Part shown: positions 44,544-53,468 of the stretch, one piece after another
How positions within the stretch are numbered: position 1 is the first letter of the stretch
Layout: each line of letters opens with the position of its first letter
DNA from: Steroidobacter agaridevorans
GTDB lineage: Bacteria; Pseudomonadota; Gammaproteobacteria; Steroidobacterales; Steroidobacteraceae
Direction of reading: 5' to 3'
Length of the DNA stretch: 64,000 bases
Assembly (NCBI RefSeq): GCF_009932555.1
Contig: NZ_BLJO01000002.1
Coordinates: forward strand, 297,975 to 361,974
Program-made: the position numbers and the translations under genes
Notes under the pieces: generated by a model
What the model saw: only the letters and a program-made list of their open reading frames with translations
Told to the model about the DNA's origin: nothing
The model's database searches: none

Positions 44544-46499
44544 TCAGGCAGTCTTTGCGCCGGCCGCGGCGGCGGCGCCTTCATCGACGGTCACCCGCTT
44601 GCGGTAACGTCGATCGCAAATGGCAATCAGGCCGCCCAGCGCCATCACGGCCGCGCCCAACCAGATGAACCGGACCATGGGCTTGTACTGCAAGCGCAGG
44701 CTCCAGGCGTCCTCACCGAGCGGCTCGCCCATGGCGACGAACAGATCGCGGTTCCAGTGCGCATCGATGCCGGCTTCGGTCATGGCGTTCTTCTGCACGC
44801 GGTAAACACGCTTCTGCGGATGCACCACGGCCACTTGCTCGCCATCGCGCGTGATCACCACTTCGCTCTGCACGGCTTGATAGTTCGGACCGTCGACGTC
44901 TTCGACCTTGGTCATGGTGAACTCGAAGCCCGCGTGCTCGGTGGTCTGGCCGGGCTTCAAGCTCAGATCGGTCTCTTCCTTGTACGACTCGACCGTGGTC
45001 GCGCCAATGATGAAGAGCGCGAGGCCGAAGTGAGCGACGCTCATGCCGATGATGCTCGCCGGCAGCGAATGCCCGTTGCGCCAGCGGCTGATCGGGTCGA
45101 CCAGGGCCGCGCCCGCGACCCAGAACGCCGCCGTCAGACCGACGACGGTCATCACGGAATTCCAGCCGTACGCGCCCACCGAGACCGCAAGCGCCAGCAC
45201 GATCGCCACGCCCAGCAGCAGGCCGAGAATTTTCTTGGTCGAGTCGAAGGAGGCTTTCTTCCACGCCGCGTGCATGCCCGGCGCGAGCAGGAACACCATC
45301 GGCAGCATCGGCACCAGGAACATCGCTTCGAAATACGGCGGACCGACCGAGACTTTGTCGAGTCCGAACGCATCCATGAACATGGGATACGTCGTGCCCA
45401 GCAGGATCACGATGGTGGCGCCGACCAGCAGCATGTTGTTGAACAGCAGGAACGACTCACGCGATACGGCCGCGAAGCCGGCATTCGAACGAAACAAAGG
45501 CGCGCGCCAGGCGTACAGCGCCAAGGCGCCGCCGACGCAAACCCCAAGGAACGACAGGATGAACAAGCCGCGACCCGGGTCGCTCGCAAATGCGTGCACC
45601 GACTCGATCACGCCCGAGCGGACCAGGAACGTGCCCAGCAACGACAGCGAGAACGCCGTGATCGACAGCAACAGCGTCCAGCTCTTGAACAGCCCACGCT
45701 TCTCGGTGACCGCCAACGAATGAATCAACGCGGTACCGATCAGCCACGGCATGAACGATGCGTTCTCGACGGGATCCCAGAACCACCAGCCGCCCCAACC
45801 GAGCTCGTAGTACGCCCACCAGCTGCCAAGCGCGATACCGCAGGTCAGAAACATCCAGGCGACCGTGGCCCACGGACGCACCCAGCGCGCCCACAGCGAA
45901 TCGAGCTTGCCCTCGAGCATTGCGGCCACCGCGAACGCGAACGGCACGGAGAAGCCGACGTAACCGATGTAGAGCATCGGCGGATGAATCGCCAACGCCG
46001 GATCCTGCAGCAGTGGATTGAGATCGCGGCCATCCGGCGCGGCCGGCCACAAACGCAGGAACGGATTCGAAGTCATCAGAATGAACAACGCGAAGCCGGC
46101 GCTGATCAGACCCAACACACCGAGGACCCGGCTGGTCATCTGCTGAGGCATGTTGCCGCTGAAAGCCGCGACGCCGAGCGCCCAGGTCGCCTGCACGAGC
46201 AGCCACAACAACAAGGAGCCTTCGTGCGCGCCCCAGACAGCGGCGAAACGATAGAACGTCGGCAGCTCCGAGTTGGAGTTCTGCGCGACGTACAGCACCG
46301 AGAAATCGTTTTGATAGAAAACGTACGAGAGACAGGCGAACGAGAACAGCGTGAACACCCACTGACCCGCGACCGCGCGATTCGCCAGCGCGATCCAATG
46401 CGGACGCCGCCAATGCGCGCCCATCAAGCCGAAAAATGCCTGAGGCAGCGCCAGGCAGAACGCCAGGATCAGCGCGAAGTGTCCGAGTTCGGCGGCCAT
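44544..46499 (-). CDS. ccmF: Heme lyase CcmF
   Basis: A 651-residue polytopic protein ligating heme to apocytochrome c. The WWD domain is GWGGWWFWDPVENASFMPWL, with conserved histidines on both sides. There are about 14 to 15 membrane helices and a large periplasmic loop near the C-terminus. ATG 46499, 8 bp after ccmE. Confidence 0.97.
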   Translation of the reverse strand: MAAELGHFALILAFCLALPQAFFGLMGAHWRRPHWIALANRAVAGQWVFTLFSFACLSYVFYQNDFSVLYVAQNSNSELPTFYRFAAVWGAHEGSLLLWLLVQATWALGVAAFSGNMPQQMTSRVLGVLGLISAGFALFILMTSNPFLRLWPAAPDGRDLNPLLQDPALAIHPPMLYIGYVGFSVPFAFAVAAMLEGKLDSLWARWVRPWATVAWMFLTCGIALGSWWAYYELGWGGWWFWDPVENASFMPWLIGTALIHSLAVTEKRGLFKSWTLLLSITAFSLSLLGTFLVRSGVIESVHAFASDPGRGLFILSFLGVCVGGALALYAWRAPLFRSNAGFAAVSRESFLLFNNMLLVGATIVILLGTTYPMFMDAFGLDKVSVGPPYFEAMFLVPMLPMVFLLAPGMHAAWKKASFDSTKKILGLLLGVAIVLALAVSVGAYGWNSVMTVVGLTAAFWVAGAALVDPISRWRNGHSLPASIIGMSVAHFGLALFIIGATTVESYKEETDLSLKPGQTTEHAGFEFTMTKVEDVDGPNYQAVQSEVVITRDGEQVAVVHPQKRVYRVQKNAMTEAGIDAHWNRDLFVAMGEPLGEDAWSLRLQYKPMVRFIWLGAAVMALGGLIAICDRRYRKRVTVDEGAAAAAGAKTA

Positions 46500-46507
46500 G
46501 TCGCTTC

Positions 46508-46966
46508 CTAAGTGGTGGGCAGCGGCCCGTCGGCCGGCGGCTTCTGATGCTGCTTCTTCAGCGAGTCCGCCACTTCGGGCGGCATGTAGTTCTCATCGTG
46601 CTTGGCCAGCACTTCTTCGGCGACGAATACACCATCGGCGCCCATGCGGCCGCGCGCGATCACGCCCTGCCCCTCACGGAACAGATCCGGCAGCACGCCG
46701 GTGTAACTGACCTTCACGTTGTGTGCGTAATCGGTGAGCACGAAGTGGGCCTCGAGACTGCCGGGTTCGCGCGTGAAGCTGCCTTCGGGAACCATGCCGC
46801 CGACGCGGAACACACGATCCGCCGGCGCTTTGCCCGCGCTCACGTCCGAGGGCGAATAGAAGTACAGCAGATTGTCCTGGAAGGCAGTCAGCGCGAACGC
46901 GGTGGCCGCGCCCACGCCCAGGACGATCAATGCAACCAGCGTCATGCGGCGGCGACGAGGGGTCAT
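46508..46966 (-). CDS. ccmE: Heme chaperone CcmE
   Basis: A 152-residue membrane-anchored periplasmic beta-barrel that binds heme covalently. The heme His is in VLAKHDENYMPPE (about residue 125), with the downstream Tyr three to four residues on. ATG 46966 overlaps the ccmD stop (ATGA). Confidence 0.96.
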   Translation of the reverse strand: MTPRRRRMTLVALIVLGVGAATAFALTAFQDNLLYFYSPSDVSAGKAPADRVFRVGGMVPEGSFTREPGSLEAHFVLTDYAHNVKVSYTGVLPDLFREGQGVIARGRMGADGVFVAEEVLAKHDENYMPPEVADSLKKQHQKPPADGPLPTT

Positions 46967-47166
46967 GACGGTGACGACGACTCCGAGTTGATTGGGTTAT
47001 CGAGTGAATGGGCGATCTTGAGCCGGCGCCGGGCACTCAGCACCTGCTCGGCCAGCGAGCGCTTGCCCAGCCACACATTCAGCACCAGCACGGCCAGCAC
47101 CAGCCCATAGCAGGACCAGACGTAAACGCCGTAATCCCCCATGTCAAGTACGTCTTTCAAGTTCAT
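46963..47166 (-). CDS. ccmD: Heme exporter protein CcmD
   Basis: A 67-residue single-helix protein (about residues 14-34) with the typical GDYGVYVWSCYGLVL start, which stabilises the CcmABC-CcmE complex. ATG 47166 is used rather than the upstream alternative, which would overlap ccmC. Confidence 0.9.
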   Translation of the reverse strand: MNLKDVLDMGDYGVYVWSCYGLVLAVLVLNVWLGKRSLAEQVLSARRRLKIAHSLDNPINSESSSPS

Positions 47167-47168
47167 GA

Positions 47169-47900
47169 TCAGGCAAGACTTTCGCTTAACCAACTGGCGT
47201 TGCGCTCGCGCCGGAGGATCTCCCCGCGCAGGCGGTCACAGAGCACCGCGCCGAAGTACAGAATGAAGGCCAGCATCATGATCAACAACGGCCAGAGCAT
47301 GGACCCTTCGATGGAGGGGGCGGCAAGTTTCGAGATACTGGGGCCCTGGTGCAAGCTGTTCCACCAGACCACCGAGTATTTGACGATGGGCACATTGACC
47401 ACACCGACGATGGCCAGGATCGCGCTGGCCCGATCGGCCCGCTGCGTGTCGTCAAATGACGCTCGCAAGGCCATATAGCCTAGATATAAGAAGAGCAGGA
47501 TCAGTTCCGAGGTGAGGCGCGGATCCCATTCCCACCAGGTGCCCCACATGGGCTTGCCGTAGATGGAGCCGGTCACGAGCGTCGCGACGGTGAACCAGGC
47601 GCCGATCGGCGCGCAGGCCGCGGCCACCGCGTGGGCCAACTTGATCCGCCAGATCATGCCGACACCCGCCGCCACCGCCATGACGGTGTAGATCATCAAT
47701 GACAGCGATGCGCTCGGTACGTGGACATAAATAATGCGGAACGCATCCTTCTGCTGGTAATCCTCGGGCGCCAGCACCAGGCCGCCGATGGCCCCGACGA
47801 TCATCAACAGGATCGCCGGCCAAAACAGCCACGGACGCACCAGACCGGCCGTGCGGTAGGCGTAAGGCGGCGAGCTGAGCTTGTGAAACCACAGCCACAT
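47169..47900 (-). CDS. ccmC: Heme handling protein CcmC
   Basis: A 243-residue six-helix membrane protein that delivers heme to CcmE. The WWD motif is GKPMWGTWWEWDPRLTSELIL, with conserved histidines in VHVPSA and KYSVVWWNSLHQG. The gap to ccmD is 2 bp. Confidence 0.97.
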   Translation of the reverse strand: MWLWFHKLSSPPYAYRTAGLVRPWLFWPAILLMIVGAIGGLVLAPEDYQQKDAFRIIYVHVPSASLSLMIYTVMAVAAGVGMIWRIKLAHAVAAACAPIGAWFTVATLVTGSIYGKPMWGTWWEWDPRLTSELILLFLYLGYMALRASFDDTQRADRASAILAIVGVVNVPIVKYSVVWWNSLHQGPSISKLAAPSIEGSMLWPLLIMMLAFILYFGAVLCDRLRGEILRRERNASWLSESLA

Positions 47901-47906
47901 AGCTTG

Positions 47907-48608
47907 TTAGGACTCCACACTGATCCGCATGGCGGCAGCCATGGCGAAAGGCCCGAGGCTGACGAAGAACAACAACAGCGCTGCCAGCAAGTTTAGCGGA
48001 CCGGCCACCGGTTCGCCGTGCATGGCCAGATCCACGGCGCGGGCGCCGAAGATCAGCACCGGCATCTCCAGCGGCAGCACCAGCAACGCTAACAGCACAC
48101 TGCCCCGCCGGACACTCACCGTAAGCGCCGCCCCGATGGCTCCAAGGACCGACAGCGATCCGGTGCCCAGGGCCAGCGTCGCGGCCAGCACCGGCCATAC
48201 AGACTGCGGCATTCCCAAAGCAGTTCCCACGATCGGCGCCATGAGCACCAACGGCAGCCCGGTCAGCAGCCAATGCGTGAGCGTCTTCGCCAGCAACAAC
48301 AGGGACAACGGCTGGCCGGACAGAACCCACTGCTCCATGGTCCCGTCTTCGACGTCGGGCCTGAATAGCGATTCAAGCGCCAGCAACGAAGCAAGCATGG
48401 CCGCCACCCACAGCACCCCCGGCGAAATCTTGCGCAACTCGTCCAAGGCCGGACTGATCGCCAGCGGGAACAACGTCGTGACGATCACGAAAAAGATCAG
48501 CGGCTGGAGCACCTGATCCCAATGACGCACGGCCAGCCGCAGGTCGCGCGCCAGCACCAGCATCAGGATTTTGCCCAGCCCGGGCGTCGTCTGAACGGAC
48601 GACTGCAT
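47907..48608 (-). CDS. ccmB: Heme exporter protein CcmB
   Basis: A 233-residue permease of the CcmABC complex with six membrane helices. Conserved FRPDVEDGTMEQWVLSGQPL and LPLVLMAPIVG segments identify it. The reading frame extends upstream inside ccmA, but ATG 48608 overlaps the ccmA stop by one base, the expected coupling. Confidence 0.96.
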   Translation of the reverse strand: MQSSVQTTPGLGKILMLVLARDLRLAVRHWDQVLQPLIFFVIVTTLFPLAISPALDELRKISPGVLWVAAMLASLLALESLFRPDVEDGTMEQWVLSGQPLSLLLLAKTLTHWLLTGLPLVLMAPIVGTALGMPQSVWPVLAATLALGTGSLSVLGAIGAALTVSVRRGSVLLALLVLPLEMPVLIFGARAVDLAMHGEPVAGPLNLLAALLLFFVSLGPFAMAAAMRISVES

Positions 48609-49255
48609 CAGCGCAGCTCCAGTGTACGTACCCCAGGCTGGCCCTGAAGTAGCAGCTGATGTGCGGCGGTGAGGATCATGCCGCCGGTTCGCATGTGCTC
48701 GGCGATCCGCGCTTCGAACAGCGCGATGCCTGCCTTGTCGAGGTTGGTAATCGGCTCGTCCAGAATCCACAGCGAGGCGCGGGTCAGCATGATGCGGGCC
48801 AGAGCGACTCTTCGCTTCTGCCCCGCCGACAACGCGCGCACCGGCAAGTCTGCGCAAGCTTCCACGTGCAGTAACTGGAGAGTTTCGCGTAGCTCCTCCG
48901 TAGTGACTGCGCGGCGGACGGAGACGCCAAACCGCAGATTTTCCAGCGCGGTGAGCTCGGCTTTGAGGCCGTTGACGTGCGCCAGATACGCAAGCTCGCG
49001 ATGAAACTCATCCCGCCCCTCCGGCAGCTGCTGCCCCTGCCAGACGATCTCGCCCGACTCGGTCGGCAACAAGCCCGCCACACAGCGCAGAAGACTGGTT
49101 TTGCCCACGCCATTCGGTCCGACGACCTGCAGCAGCTCGCCGCTGTAAAGGGCAAAGGACACGCCGCGTAACAGGTGTTTTTCGCCGCGCCAGAGATGGA
49201 CGGCGCGCGCTTCTAATTGCGGCTGCGGCGAAGTCGCAGCGACCTGTGCAAGCAT
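48608..49255 (-). CDS. ccmA: Heme exporter ATP-binding protein CcmA
   Basis: A 215-residue ABC ATPase. Walker A is GPNGVGKTS, the signature is LSAGQKRRVALAR (serine-alanine instead of the usual SGG, as often in CcmA), and Walker B is LWILDEP. First gene of ccmABCDEFGHI; the promoter must lie in the 94 bp between it and the divergent tRNA gene. Confidence 0.96.
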   Translation of the reverse strand: MLAQVAATSPQPQLEARAVHLWRGEKHLLRGVSFALYSGELLQVVGPNGVGKTSLLRCVAGLLPTESGEIVWQGQQLPEGRDEFHRELAYLAHVNGLKAELTALENLRFGVSVRRAVTTEELRETLQLLHVEACADLPVRALSAGQKRRVALARIMLTRASLWILDEPITNLDKAGIALFEARIAEHMRTGGMILTAAHQLLLQGQPGVRTLELR

Positions 49256-49349
49256 GCTTGGTGTCGCGCTAAGTTCTGTGTGTAATGGTTTGTGCGCGCG
49301 CAGTTTAGCATGCTGCCCTCAAGTGGCTTACAATCCCCGTCCCGCCCGT

Positions 49350-49697
49350 GCCTGGGTGGCGAAATTGGTAGACGCAAGGGACTTAAATTTTGAGCACCCG
49401 GCTCGGAAACGGCCGGTGTGAATGGGGTCAAATTCGGGGAACCAGCCTCACGCTCGCGCTTCACCGCGCACGTGCCTGCAATCCCGAGCTAAGCCTGGGC
49501 GCTGCCCAGGAAAGTGTAGAGACTTGACGGCCCCTGTCTAACTTCCGCGCTCAGCGTGCGGAACACGACAAAGAGAAAGTCCAGACTCCAAACGACCAAC
49601 GGATCAACAGTCCGTCAGTCGGCAGTGAAAACTGTAGCGAGTACGAAAATCCCTCGGGGGCAACTCCGTACCGGTTCGATTCCGGTCCCAGGCACCA
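49350..49697 (+). tRNA. tRNA-Leu(UAA), interrupted by a group I intron
   Basis: Exon 1 is 49350-49384 and exon 2 is 49646-49697, giving an 87-nt tRNA with encoded CCA. The acceptor stem GCCTGGG pairs with CCCAGGC (49687-49693). The anticodon stem AGGGA/TCCCT encloses the loop CTTAAAA, so the anticodon is UAA. A long variable arm (CGGGGGCAACTCCG) and a GGTTCGATTCC T-arm complete a standard class II leucine tRNA. The intron falls between U34 and A35 of the anticodon. The 3' end also serves as the attachment site of the element that follows. Confidence 0.95.
49385..49645 (+). ncRNA. Group I intron in the anticodon loop of tRNA-Leu
   Basis: A 261-nt self-splicing-type intron without an ORF. The 5' exon ends in CTT, which pairs with GAG at 49392-49394 including the U·G wobble at the splice site (P1). 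Conserved core segments follow in the expected order: AATTCGGGGAA (P4 side), CAATCCCGAGCTAAGCC (P4-P6), GTGTAGAGACTTGACGG (P7 with the guanosine site), AAGAGAAAGTCCA, and the terminal guanosine at 49645. The layout and insertion point match the small intron of cyanobacterial tRNA-Leu(UAA) genes. Confidence 0.92.
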
Positions 49698-49701
49698 TCT
49701 C
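49682..49701 (+). repeat. attL: tRNA 3' end repeat of the integrative element
   Basis: CCGGTCCCA-G-GCACCATCTC at the 3' end of the tRNA. The same 19 bases, lacking one G, recur at 56912-56930. The integrase gene begins 180 bp downstream, the normal arrangement for tRNA-targeting elements. Confidence 0.8.
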
Positions 49702-49742
49702 TCGATCCGCGGACTTCCACTAGAGTCCGCCCTACCTCACCG

Positions 49743-49765
49743 AAACCCTAGAAATCCAGGGTTTT
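49743..49765 (+). terminator. Possible terminator after tRNA-Leu
   Basis: AAACCCT (49743-49749), an 8-nt loop, AGGGTTTT (49758-49765): a 7-bp stem running into T residues on the plus strand. Another hairpin without a T-run, GCGGACT/AGTCCGC, is at 49709-49730. Confidence 0.5.
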
Positions 49766-49812
49766 ACGTTCCACCGCGAGATCCGATTGTCTGTGGACAG
49801 CGTATCACGCGT

Positions 49813-49876
49813 CGGGGGAACTTTGGGGGGAACTCCACTCGCAAAGTGGCCGGGAATCGAACTCGTGGGGGGAACT
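49813..49876 (+). repeat. Left arm-type repeats of the element (three copies)
   Basis: GGGGGAACT at 49814-49822, 49826-49834 and 49868-49876, all in direct orientation. The first lies in a 17-mer, CGGGGGAACTTTGGGGG, that is repeated exactly at 56831-56847. They are likely integrase or excisionase arm sites. The last copy also supplies the ribosome-binding region of the integrase gene, so the integrase may repress itself. Confidence 0.6.
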
Positions 49877-49880
49877 TTTG

Positions 49881-51086
49881 ATGGCGTTAACGGAACTCGA
49901 AATCCGTTCGGCAAGGGCGACGGAAAAGCCGATCAAACTGTTCGACGGCGATGGCTTGTATCTGTTCGTTCAACCGAACGGTGGTCGATGGTGGCGCTTC
50001 AAGTATCGCTTCCATGGGAAGGAGCGCGAGCTGTCGTTGGGCGTGTATCCGGAAGTCTCGTTGAAGCTCGCACGGACTCGTCGTGAAGACGCGCGGCGCG
50101 CGGTGGCGCAAGGAATTGACCCGAGTGCTGAGCGCAAGGCGGCTAAGGAAGCGCGGCAAGTTACCTTCGAGTTGATCGCCGAGGAATGGTTGGCACTCCA
50201 GGCGAAGAAGCTGGCGCCGGTCACTTACGACAAGGCTCGCTGGATGCTCTCGACGTTCATCTACCCTCGCCTCGGATCTCGACCGATTGCCGAGATCACG
50301 GCGCCAGAACTGCTGGCGGCGCTCCGGGTGATCGAGACACGCGGTACGCACGAGACGGCACACCGAACCAAGCAGCGAGTCGGCCAAGTGTTTCGCTATG
50401 CCATCGCGACTGGACGTGCGGAACGTGACATCTCGGTCGACCTTCGCGGCGCTCTGGCTCCAATCGTGACCACACACCATGCCGCAATCACGGACCCTAT
50501 TGCGATTGGTCATCTGCTGAGAGCCATTGATGGCTACAGCGGTCAGCCGGTGACTGTCGCGGCGCTCAAGCTGGCTCCGCTGATGTTTGTCCGGCCCGGT
50601 GAGTTGAGACAGGCCGAATGGTCTGAGATCAATATGGACGCCGCAGAGTGGCGTATTCCAGGCGGGCGCATGAAGATGCGCGAGGCGCACATCGTGCCAC
50701 TAGCTAAGCAAGCGGTTGAGATACTTCGGGACCTCCAGCCACTCACAGGCCGGAGCCGGTATGTCTTCCCGTCGCTGCGAAGCAGGGACCGACCGATGTC
50801 GGAGAATGCGATCAACGCGGCGCTACGCCGGCTAGGATACGGACATGAGGAAATGACCGCTCATGGCTTTCGAGCGATGGCTTCCACTTGCTTGAATGAA
50901 CAAGACTGGCATCCGGACCTGATCGAGCTTCAACTTGCCCATGCCGAACGTAACAAAGTCCGCGCAGCTTACAATCGATCGACGCGTCTCGCTGACAGAA
51001 AGAAGATGATGCAGGCTTGGGCCGACCATCTAGATACTTTGCGCGCCGGTGCACAGGTCATCCAGCTCCGGCGGCAATCTGGATGA
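49881..51086 (+). CDS. Tyrosine recombinase / integrase, P4 type
   Basis: 401 residues. The N-terminal DUF4102 arm-binding domain (PIKLFDGDGLYLFVQPNGGRWWRFKYRF, then ELSLGVYPEVSLKLAR) is followed by a SAM-like core-binding domain and the catalytic domain. Catalytic residues seen are the first Arg in FVRPGELRQAEW, the H-x-x-R box in HGFRAMAST, and the nucleophile Tyr in KVRAAYNRS. The ATG at 49881 follows GGGGGAAC. It sits beside attL and should catalyse insertion into the tRNA-Leu 3' end. Confidence 0.95.
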   Translation: MALTELEIRSARATEKPIKLFDGDGLYLFVQPNGGRWWRFKYRFHGKERELSLGVYPEVSLKLARTRREDARRAVAQGIDPSAERKAAKEARQVTFELIAEEWLALQAKKLAPVTYDKARWMLSTFIYPRLGSRPIAEITAPELLAALRVIETRGTHETAHRTKQRVGQVFRYAIATGRAERDISVDLRGALAPIVTTHHAAITDPIAIGHLLRAIDGYSGQPVTVAALKLAPLMFVRPGELRQAEWSEINMDAAEWRIPGGRMKMREAHIVPLAKQAVEILRDLQPLTGRSRYVFPSLRSRDRPMSENAINAALRRLGYGHEEMTAHGFRAMASTCLNEQDWHPDLIELQLAHAERNKVRAAYNRSTRLADRKKMMQAWADHLDTLRAGAQVIQLRRQSG

Positions 51087-51185
51087 AATGCGCAAGAAAG
51101 GGAGCCACTGCCGCCGGTTCCCTCCGGCGGCCATGTATAGAGCATCCGCGTGAGCCAACACGCCGAGTCGATAACGTCCGCGGCC

Positions 51186-53468
51186 TTATACGCGAACGCG
51201 CCCGCGGACCGCGACTGCAGCGTTGAAAGCGTGGCCGCGCTGCTTCAGAGCCCGCACACCATCTCTGTACACCGGCTTGTCTGACTCAAGCGCGCGGACC
51301 GTAACGATGCAGAAAACTTCTTGCGGCAGATCTGGCGGGGTTTCTCCTGCACGATACAGAACCTCGAAACGAAGCTGCCAACGATTTCCCTCGACTCCCC
51401 GCGGAAAGCGCTTGCGATAAACCTTGGTTGGCGACCACTTGAATCCATGCTCGATGAGTGAGGATTCGAATCCTTCGCCCTGCGATCCGGGGTCGGGTGG
51501 AACGACCCCATCGAATTTGAGCTTGCGCACCGTAATCTTGGCGCCACTGGTCTTATCAATTTTCGTTACGTTGCCCATTTTCAGAGTGCCCATGCTCACA
51601 TTGACGTTCGATCGGCAGTATTCGGCGCCGTTCTTCGAATCGAGCATTGGGGCATAGCACGCTGTGACTACTATTTCTCCGCGAAATCTTCCGTTCTCGA
51701 GGAGGCACTCGGGCATTGGGAACTCATGCTGCACCGTCTTGCCGTTGGGAACGTAGACTCGGTGCCAAGTGGTAAATTCGTGATCTTCGCAAGCTAAGAC
51801 GTTCTCAATCGCGCTTGGCACCCCAAAGCCGAAGTATCTGAGCTCATCTGGATGGCGTGATGCCGATGATGTAGCTGCTGCATGGATGACGACTGCACGC
51901 ACCATAGGGGCGCTGACCTGATGGCCGCCCGCGTTCAGGCGGCTCCATGCATCTGCAGCCGCACTTGCTACCAAAGGAGCTGCATAACTTGTTCCCCACC
52001 CCAGCACGTGATTATCGGAGGGCGATAGAGATCCAATGCCGCAACCATCTGCCGTATTTGCTACTGTGCAGTTTCCGCCGAAGTGAACAAGCTCAGGCTT
52101 AGGCAACATTCCAGGACCTGGGCCACGTCGTGAGTAGGCCGTCGGATGGCCTGCTTTCACCGCACTGTCAGCACTGTGCTGATGTGCTAGGGATCCAACG
52201 GTTAGCACCAGAGCAGCATCTGCAGGGGGGCCGATCAAGTCGCGGCCGTCTGCGTGCCAACCCGCCAGTGGCCACGTGCGAAGCGGCGGCTGTACATAGT
52301 TACCCGCGGCCACCACGAACAACACCTGCTCGCTCTGCGCGATCTCATCGAGTTCGCAGGCAAATGGGCTGAACTCCGGGCCGATGCATGGAACCATGGA
52401 CCCCAAGGAGAGATTCCACACTTTTACATCACGATGAGCGCGGACCACGTCCTGTACGCGAGCGATGAGATCTTCGACGCCCAGAGGTTCGTAGTTGCTG
52501 AATACGCGTGCCGAGAAAATTCGGCAGGGACTCACCGGCAGATCAGCTAGCCCCGGATTCAATGCCTGACCGCCGGCTATGAGCCCGGCAATGAATGTTC
52601 CGTGAGCGTAGTCGTTATTATCGGCAGAAGCTGGTGCAAATGCAGCCTCGCCAGCAATCCAGGGGCGCAAGCTAATGGCAGTAGTACTAACGCCGGTGTC
52701 TAGGACGCCAACGACTGGAAGTGATCTATCAGCCGGCGGCATCTCTAGCTTCGCTGTTGCCGCACTAGTTGCGATAGCAGGCTGTGCCTGAACGAGCACG
52801 TTTGGCCAAATGCTGCGCACGGCGGGGTGGCTGGCAAGCGCCGAGATAGTCTCGGCATCCGTTGTTCTAACCAGGTAACGTCGGGTCTTGCGTTGCAAGA
52901 CCTCCACGCCCAAAGATTTGAAGTATGAGGCTAAGTCCGCCGCTGATTCTTTGTCGGCGGATGCATCGTGGTAGTCAAACACGTTCAGGACAATTCCAGC
53001 GGCCTGCGGCATCTTATCGGGCGACGTGTGTAGCACATCTTCAGTCGAATAAGGTGTAATCGAGTCAATCGTGGTTATGTCGGCCTCGCCGTCTTGGGTC
53101 GTTATAGTCAAGATGGCGTCGCGAGTGGCTTCGCGTGAATGCGCTGACACCGCGACGAGCAACGTGCCGATCTCGCGCGCCCCCACGAGACGAGCACGGC
53201 CGGCCTGCTGAAATAGGTAAAGGGGACGATGTGATTTCGCGATTGCCTTGGATCGGAGCTTTACTTTGACAACTCCATTGCGAATGCCACGCTCATTCGC
53301 TCGGGCGAGAACCGCATTCGCGGCAGCCATCCATTGGTTCGCAATGTTACGCCGAAGCGTAGGCGTCAGCGGTACAAAGAGCTTCCGCCCGCCACCACCA
53401 CCGATTACCTGCCTGTACTCTTGGGCACCGTGATCAACGACGAGAGCCGGATTCTCCTGTTTGGCCAT
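51186..53468 (-). CDS. Subtilase (S8) peptidase, partner of the AAA ATPase
   Basis: A 760-residue protease without a signal peptide, so cytosolic. An N-terminal region of about 245 residues of unknown fold precedes the peptidase domain, with catalytic D257 (GVLDTGV), H289 (YAHGTFIAG), oxyanion N390 (AAGN) and S494 (GTSYAAP). The C-terminal 200 residues are beta-rich and unassigned. ATG 53468 has GGGGAAAG upstream and the gene overlaps the end of the AAA gene by 35 bp, so they are co-translated. The pairing suggests an ATPase-controlled protease acting inside the cell, possibly a defence module. Confidence 0.9.
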   Translation of the reverse strand: MAKQENPALVVDHGAQEYRQVIGGGGGRKLFVPLTPTLRRNIANQWMAAANAVLARANERGIRNGVVKVKLRSKAIAKSHRPLYLFQQAGRARLVGAREIGTLLVAVSAHSREATRDAILTITTQDGEADITTIDSITPYSTEDVLHTSPDKMPQAAGIVLNVFDYHDASADKESAADLASYFKSLGVEVLQRKTRRYLVRTTDAETISALASHPAVRSIWPNVLVQAQPAIATSAATAKLEMPPADRSLPVVGVLDTGVSTTAISLRPWIAGEAAFAPASADNNDYAHGTFIAGLIAGGQALNPGLADLPVSPCRIFSARVFSNYEPLGVEDLIARVQDVVRAHRDVKVWNLSLGSMVPCIGPEFSPFACELDEIAQSEQVLFVVAAGNYVQPPLRTWPLAGWHADGRDLIGPPADAALVLTVGSLAHQHSADSAVKAGHPTAYSRRGPGPGMLPKPELVHFGGNCTVANTADGCGIGSLSPSDNHVLGWGTSYAAPLVASAAADAWSRLNAGGHQVSAPMVRAVVIHAAATSSASRHPDELRYFGFGVPSAIENVLACEDHEFTTWHRVYVPNGKTVQHEFPMPECLLENGRFRGEIVVTACYAPMLDSKNGAEYCRSNVNVSMGTLKMGNVTKIDKTSGAKITVRKLKFDGVVPPDPGSQGEGFESSLIEHGFKWSPTKVYRKRFPRGVEGNRWQLRFEVLYRAGETPPDLPQEVFCIVTVRALESDKPVYRDGVRALKQRGHAFNAAVAVRGRVRV

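Noticed and set aside
44757-46511. A 584-codon open frame opposite ccmF
   Set aside because: A shadow of ccmF, extremely rich in Arg, Gln and His; ccmF is unambiguous.
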